Part shown: positions 61,557 through 64,000 of the stretch, piece after piece | How positions within the stretch are numbered: position 1 is the stretch's first letter | Layout of the letters: each line of letters begins with the position of its first letter | Assembly (NCBI GenBank): GCA_910589265.1 | Contig: CAJUTQ010000026.1 | Coordinates: 1-64,000, forward strand | Direction of reading: 5' to 3' | Source: an uncultured Lachnospiraceae bacterium | GTDB lineage: Bacteria > Bacillota > Clostridia > Lachnospirales > Lachnospiraceae | DNA length: 64,000 nt | Program-made: the position numbers and the translations under genes | Notes under the pieces: model-generated | Databases searched by the model: none | Seen by the model: only the letters and a program-made list of their open reading frames with translations | What the model was told of the DNA's origin: nothing

Positions 61557-63190
61557 TTTTCATCCTCCTCCAAAGAAGCAGTATAGACAAAACGCTTTCT
61601 AGCTGTTTCATCATTTTCCAAATATTCATCATAGGTAGTAATTTTGTCAATAAGAGAGCCATTTGGAAGAATTTCCATAATGCGGTTTGCTGTTGTCTGG
61701 ACAAACTGGTGGTCATGGGAGGAAAAAAGGAGAACGCCGGAAAATTTTATAAGCCCATTATTTAAGGCGGTAATGGACTCCATGTCCAAATGATTAGTAG
61801 GTTCGTCTAAAAGGAGTACATTGGAAGCGGAGATCATCATTTTTGATAAAAGACAACGTACTTTTTCTCCTCCTGATAAAACCCTTATATTTTTTACCCC
61901 ATCTTCTCCAGGAAATAGCATACGTCCAAGAAATCCCCGGACATAGGTGACATCTTTGACAGGAGAATAACCTGTAAGCCATTCTGTAATCGTTAAATCT
62001 TTTTGAAATTCTTGGGAGCTGTCTTTTGGAAAATACGCTTGAGAAGTAGTGACTCCCCATTTAAAGGAGCCTTCATCTGGTTCTAATTCTCCCATTAAAA
62101 TTTTAAATAAGGTTGTTTTTGCTAGTTCGTTTCCTCCGACAAAGGCAATTTTATCGTCATGTCCTACAATGAAAGAGAGGTTATCCAGAACTTTTTGACC
62201 ATCAATAGATTTGGTAAGCCCTTCTACTGTTAGAACTTCATTTCCAATTTCCCGTTCTGGACGAAAGTCAATATAAGGATATTTTCTGCTGGAAGGTTTA
62301 ATTTCATCTAACTCAATTTTTTCCAGAGCCTTTTTACGGGAAGTGGCTTGTCTGGACTTGGAAGCATTGGCGCTGAATCGGGAGATAAATTCTTGAAGCT
62401 CTTTTATTTTTTCTTCTTTTTTCTTGTTGGCTTCTTTCATCTGTTTTATTAAGAGCTGGCTGGATTCATACCAGAAATCATAATTCCCTGCATATAATTG
62501 AATTTTCCCATAATCAATGTCTGCAATATGAGTGCATATTTTATTTAAGAAGTATCTATCATGGGAAACGACAATGACAGTGTTTTCAAAATTAATGAGA
62601 AATTCTTCCAGCCAGGCAATGGCATCTAAATCTAAATGGTTGGTCGGCTCGTCCAAAAGAAGAATATCAGGGTTACCAAAGAGAGCCTTTGCCAAAAGCA
62701 CCTTCACCTTTTCATTTCCATTTAAATCTTTCATATAAGAGGAGTGAAGAGAAGTGTCAATACCTAGGCCGTTTAAAAGCATAGCTGCATCTGACTCTGC
62801 TTCCCATCCGTTCATTTCTGCAAATTCTCCTTCCAGCTCGCTGGCTCGAATGCCGTCCTGATCCGTAAAGTTTTCTTTAGCATAAATCGCTTCTTTTTCC
62901 TTCATGATGTCATAGAGCCTCTGATTGCCCATCATGACAGTATCTAAAACAGGAAAATCATCATATTTGAAATGATCTTGTTCCAAAAAGGAAAGTCTCT
63001 GACCAGGGGTCATAGCAATGTCTCCTTGTGTTGTGTCCAGCTGCCCAGATAATATTTTTAAAAAGGTAGATTTCCCTGCCCCGTTAGCTCCAATGAGGCC
63101 ATAGCAGTTTCCTTCTGTGAATTTAATATGGACATCTTCGAACAAAGCTTTTTTTCCTATTCTTAATGTTACATTATTTGCACTGATCAT
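61553..63190 (-). CDS. ABC-F family ATPase
   Basis: This 545-residue protein has two ABC domains and no membrane part, the architecture of ribosome-acting ABC-F translation factors. The first Walker A is GANGAGKST near 36-44. A basic linker with KASKSRQATSRKKALEKIEL follows at about 275-300. The second domain has LSGGEKVRCLLSKMM and LLDEPTNHLDMES. The second P-loop reads GGNELAKTT, an atypical form that may be shared with the YkpA/YbiT branch, the likely subfamily. Some ABC-F proteins give antibiotic resistance; nothing here points specifically to that. It leads the minus-strand operon. Confidence 0.9.
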   Translation of the reverse strand: MISANNVTLRIGKKALFEDVHIKFTEGNCYGLIGANGAGKSTFLKILSGQLDTTQGDIAMTPGQRLSFLEQDHFKYDDFPVLDTVMMGNQRLYDIMKEKEAIYAKENFTDQDGIRASELEGEFAEMNGWEAESDAAMLLNGLGIDTSLHSSYMKDLNGNEKVKVLLAKALFGNPDILLLDEPTNHLDLDAIAWLEEFLINFENTVIVVSHDRYFLNKICTHIADIDYGKIQLYAGNYDFWYESSQLLIKQMKEANKKKEEKIKELQEFISRFSANASKSRQATSRKKALEKIELDEIKPSSRKYPYIDFRPEREIGNEVLTVEGLTKSIDGQKVLDNLSFIVGHDDKIAFVGGNELAKTTLFKILMGELEPDEGSFKWGVTTSQAYFPKDSSQEFQKDLTITEWLTGYSPVKDVTYVRGFLGRMLFPGEDGVKNIRVLSGGEKVRCLLSKMMISASNVLLLDEPTNHLDMESITALNNGLIKFSGVLLFSSHDHQFVQTTANRIMEILPNGSLIDKITTYDEYLENDETARKRFVYTASLEEDEN

Positions 63191-63241
63191 ATAAATCCCT
63201 CGTATTTTTTAGATTAACAGGCATTTTAGCCGTTTCATTCT

Positions 63242-63269
63242 ATTATACATGAAAAGTTGATAATTTCAA
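63242..63269 (-). promoter_or_regulatory. Promoter of the ABC-F operon
   Basis: On the minus strand, TTGAAA (63264-63269) and TATAAT (63242-63247) are 16 bp apart, 51 bp upstream of the ABC-F start codon. Confidence 0.65.
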
Positions 63270-63425
63270 GAAAAATACAGGATTTCATAGGAAAAAAGAG
63301 GAGAAATGTTGTAGCCTTTTATATAATAGCGAAAGAAGTGAAGGAGAATTTCCCAATATAGTAGAACAAAGTATTGGCTTTCTAAGGAATGTGAAAGACT
63401 ATATAAGGAAGAGTGGGCAAATTTC

Positions 63426-63454
63426 TTGCATTTTTAAAAAAAAAAATTTATAAT
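63426..63454 (+). promoter_or_regulatory. Promoter of the rel gene
   Basis: TTGCAT (63426-63431) and TATAAT (63449-63454) are 17 bp apart with an A-rich spacer. The start codon lies 73 bp downstream. The 337-bp gap between 63190 and 63528 holds this and the divergent ABC-F promoter; nothing else was recognised. Confidence 0.65.
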
Positions 63455-63527
63455 ATTAAAATATACGTAAATATTGGTGTATGCTGGCAAAGGTCATGAT
63501 AAAAGGGCAAAATGGTTGGTGAGTGGT

Positions 63528-64000
63528 ATGGAAGAAGAAAATCAAAAATCAAAAGTAGAATTAACAATGGAAAAAGGGAGGATTATCTCAGTGGCAGAAT
63601 TTTTAAGTCCTGATGAACTATATGAGGACTTAATTCGTCGTGTAAAAAAATATCATCCTTCCGGTGATATAACATTAATTGAAAAGGCATATAAGATTGC
63701 CAGGGATGCCCATAAAGAGCAAGTAAGAAAATCTGGAGAGCCTTATATTATTCACCCTCTTTGTGTTGCCCTTATTTTGGCAGACTTAGAACTGGATAAA
63801 GAGACTATTGTGGCAGGGCTTCTTCACGATGTTGTTGAAGACACCATTATGACAGATCAGGAAATTGCAGATGTATTTGGCAGTGATGTTGCCCATTTAG
63901 TAGATGGGGTGACCAAATTGAGTCAGCTCACTTATGAGGGAGACAAAGTGGAACTTCAGGCTGAAAACTTAAGAAAAATGTTTTTAGCTATGGCAAAGGA
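63528..64000 (+). CDS. rel: RelA/SpoT-type (p)ppGpp synthetase/hydrolase, 3' truncated
   Basis: The frame runs off the window after 157 codons. The visible part is the N-terminal HD hydrolase domain of a long RSH protein. IARDAHKEQVRKSGEPYIIHPLCVA gives the first His, AGLLHDVVEDT the HD pair, and LVDGVTKLSQL a conserved helix. The synthetase, TGS and ACT domains would lie beyond the edge. In Firmicutes one such protein both makes and degrades (p)ppGpp. ATG 63528 gives a 22-residue extension before the in-frame GTG at 63591 (VAEFLSPDELYE), which is an alternative start. Confidence 0.92.
   Translation, partial: MEEENQKSKVELTMEKGRIISVAEFLSPDELYEDLIRRVKKYHPSGDITLIEKAYKIARDAHKEQVRKSGEPYIIHPLCVALILADLELDKETIVAGLLHDVVEDTIMTDQEIADVFGSDVAHLVDGVTKLSQLTYEGDKVELQAENLRKMFLAMAK

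Noticed and set aside
1..64000. CRISPR arrays, tRNA genes, intact insertion sequences
   Set aside because: No regularly spaced direct repeats, cloverleaf-like segments or transposase frames were found on reading the window.

Overview
The window is low-GC DNA that reads like the chromosome of an obligately anaerobic Firmicute, most likely a clostridium of the Lachnospiraceae type. Support for this: sigma-A promoters, strong purine-rich ribosome binding sites, a FabK-based fatty acid operon under a FabT-like MarR regulator, a fused AccD-AccA protein, a flavin reductase-rubredoxin protein, a YtaF-type membrane protein, and an RNase P RNA gene. I cannot name the species.

Left end (1-2300): the tail of an integrative element. 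A truncated Tn916 Orf7-type sigma factor overlaps an Orf8-type small protein, followed by a strong hairpin. The expected excisionase and integrase genes are absent. In their place is a long inverted repeat and an AT-rich gene for an unrecognised PD-(D/E)XK nuclease-like protein.

2355-16862: a cobalamin-binding-type radical SAM gene is divergent from a complete type II fatty acid synthesis operon (fabH-fabK-fabD-fabG-fabF-accB-fabZ-accC-accDA-fabK-like-fabT). The operon has a consensus promoter followed by three tandem FabT-like boxes. It contains no acpP. The fabT-like gene overlaps the convergent gene for a large membrane protein by 135 bp.

16863-29800: envelope and efflux functions. An ECF sigma factor, zinc anti-sigma factor and small membrane protein are followed by uppP. 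Next comes a MarR regulator-RND pump-MATE locus. Its regulator has a roughly 290-nt leader with a perfect promoter, tandem operators, an 18-bp palindrome, a possible 21-codon leader peptide and a U8 terminator. A condensation-like acyltransferase and a zinc-ribbon membrane protein are divergent from an HSL-type esterase, with overlapping promoters.

29902-39400: a macromolecular synthesis cluster (dgt, dnaG, rpoD, trmK, a Nif3-like gene, a nucleoside kinase), a Na/Pi transporter fused to PhoU, and rnpB.

39419-50400: a divergent oleate-hydratase-like protein, a flavin reductase-rubredoxin fusion with proA, pyrBI with an attenuator-like leader, a REPIN-like repeat, and a folate operon (folC, folE, HD protein, folP, folBK) followed by a YtaF/MntP-like gene whose ribosome binding site lies in a hairpin.

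50480-64000: a DUF5050 protein, then pheA and a tightly overlapped polyphosphate cluster (DUF815 ATPase, ppx, ppk, maf, two HAD phosphatases). It converges with an operon of ABC-F, PHP and Cof-type HAD genes. The window ends inside a relA/spoT-type gene. No tRNA gene, intact insertion sequence or CRISPR array was seen.
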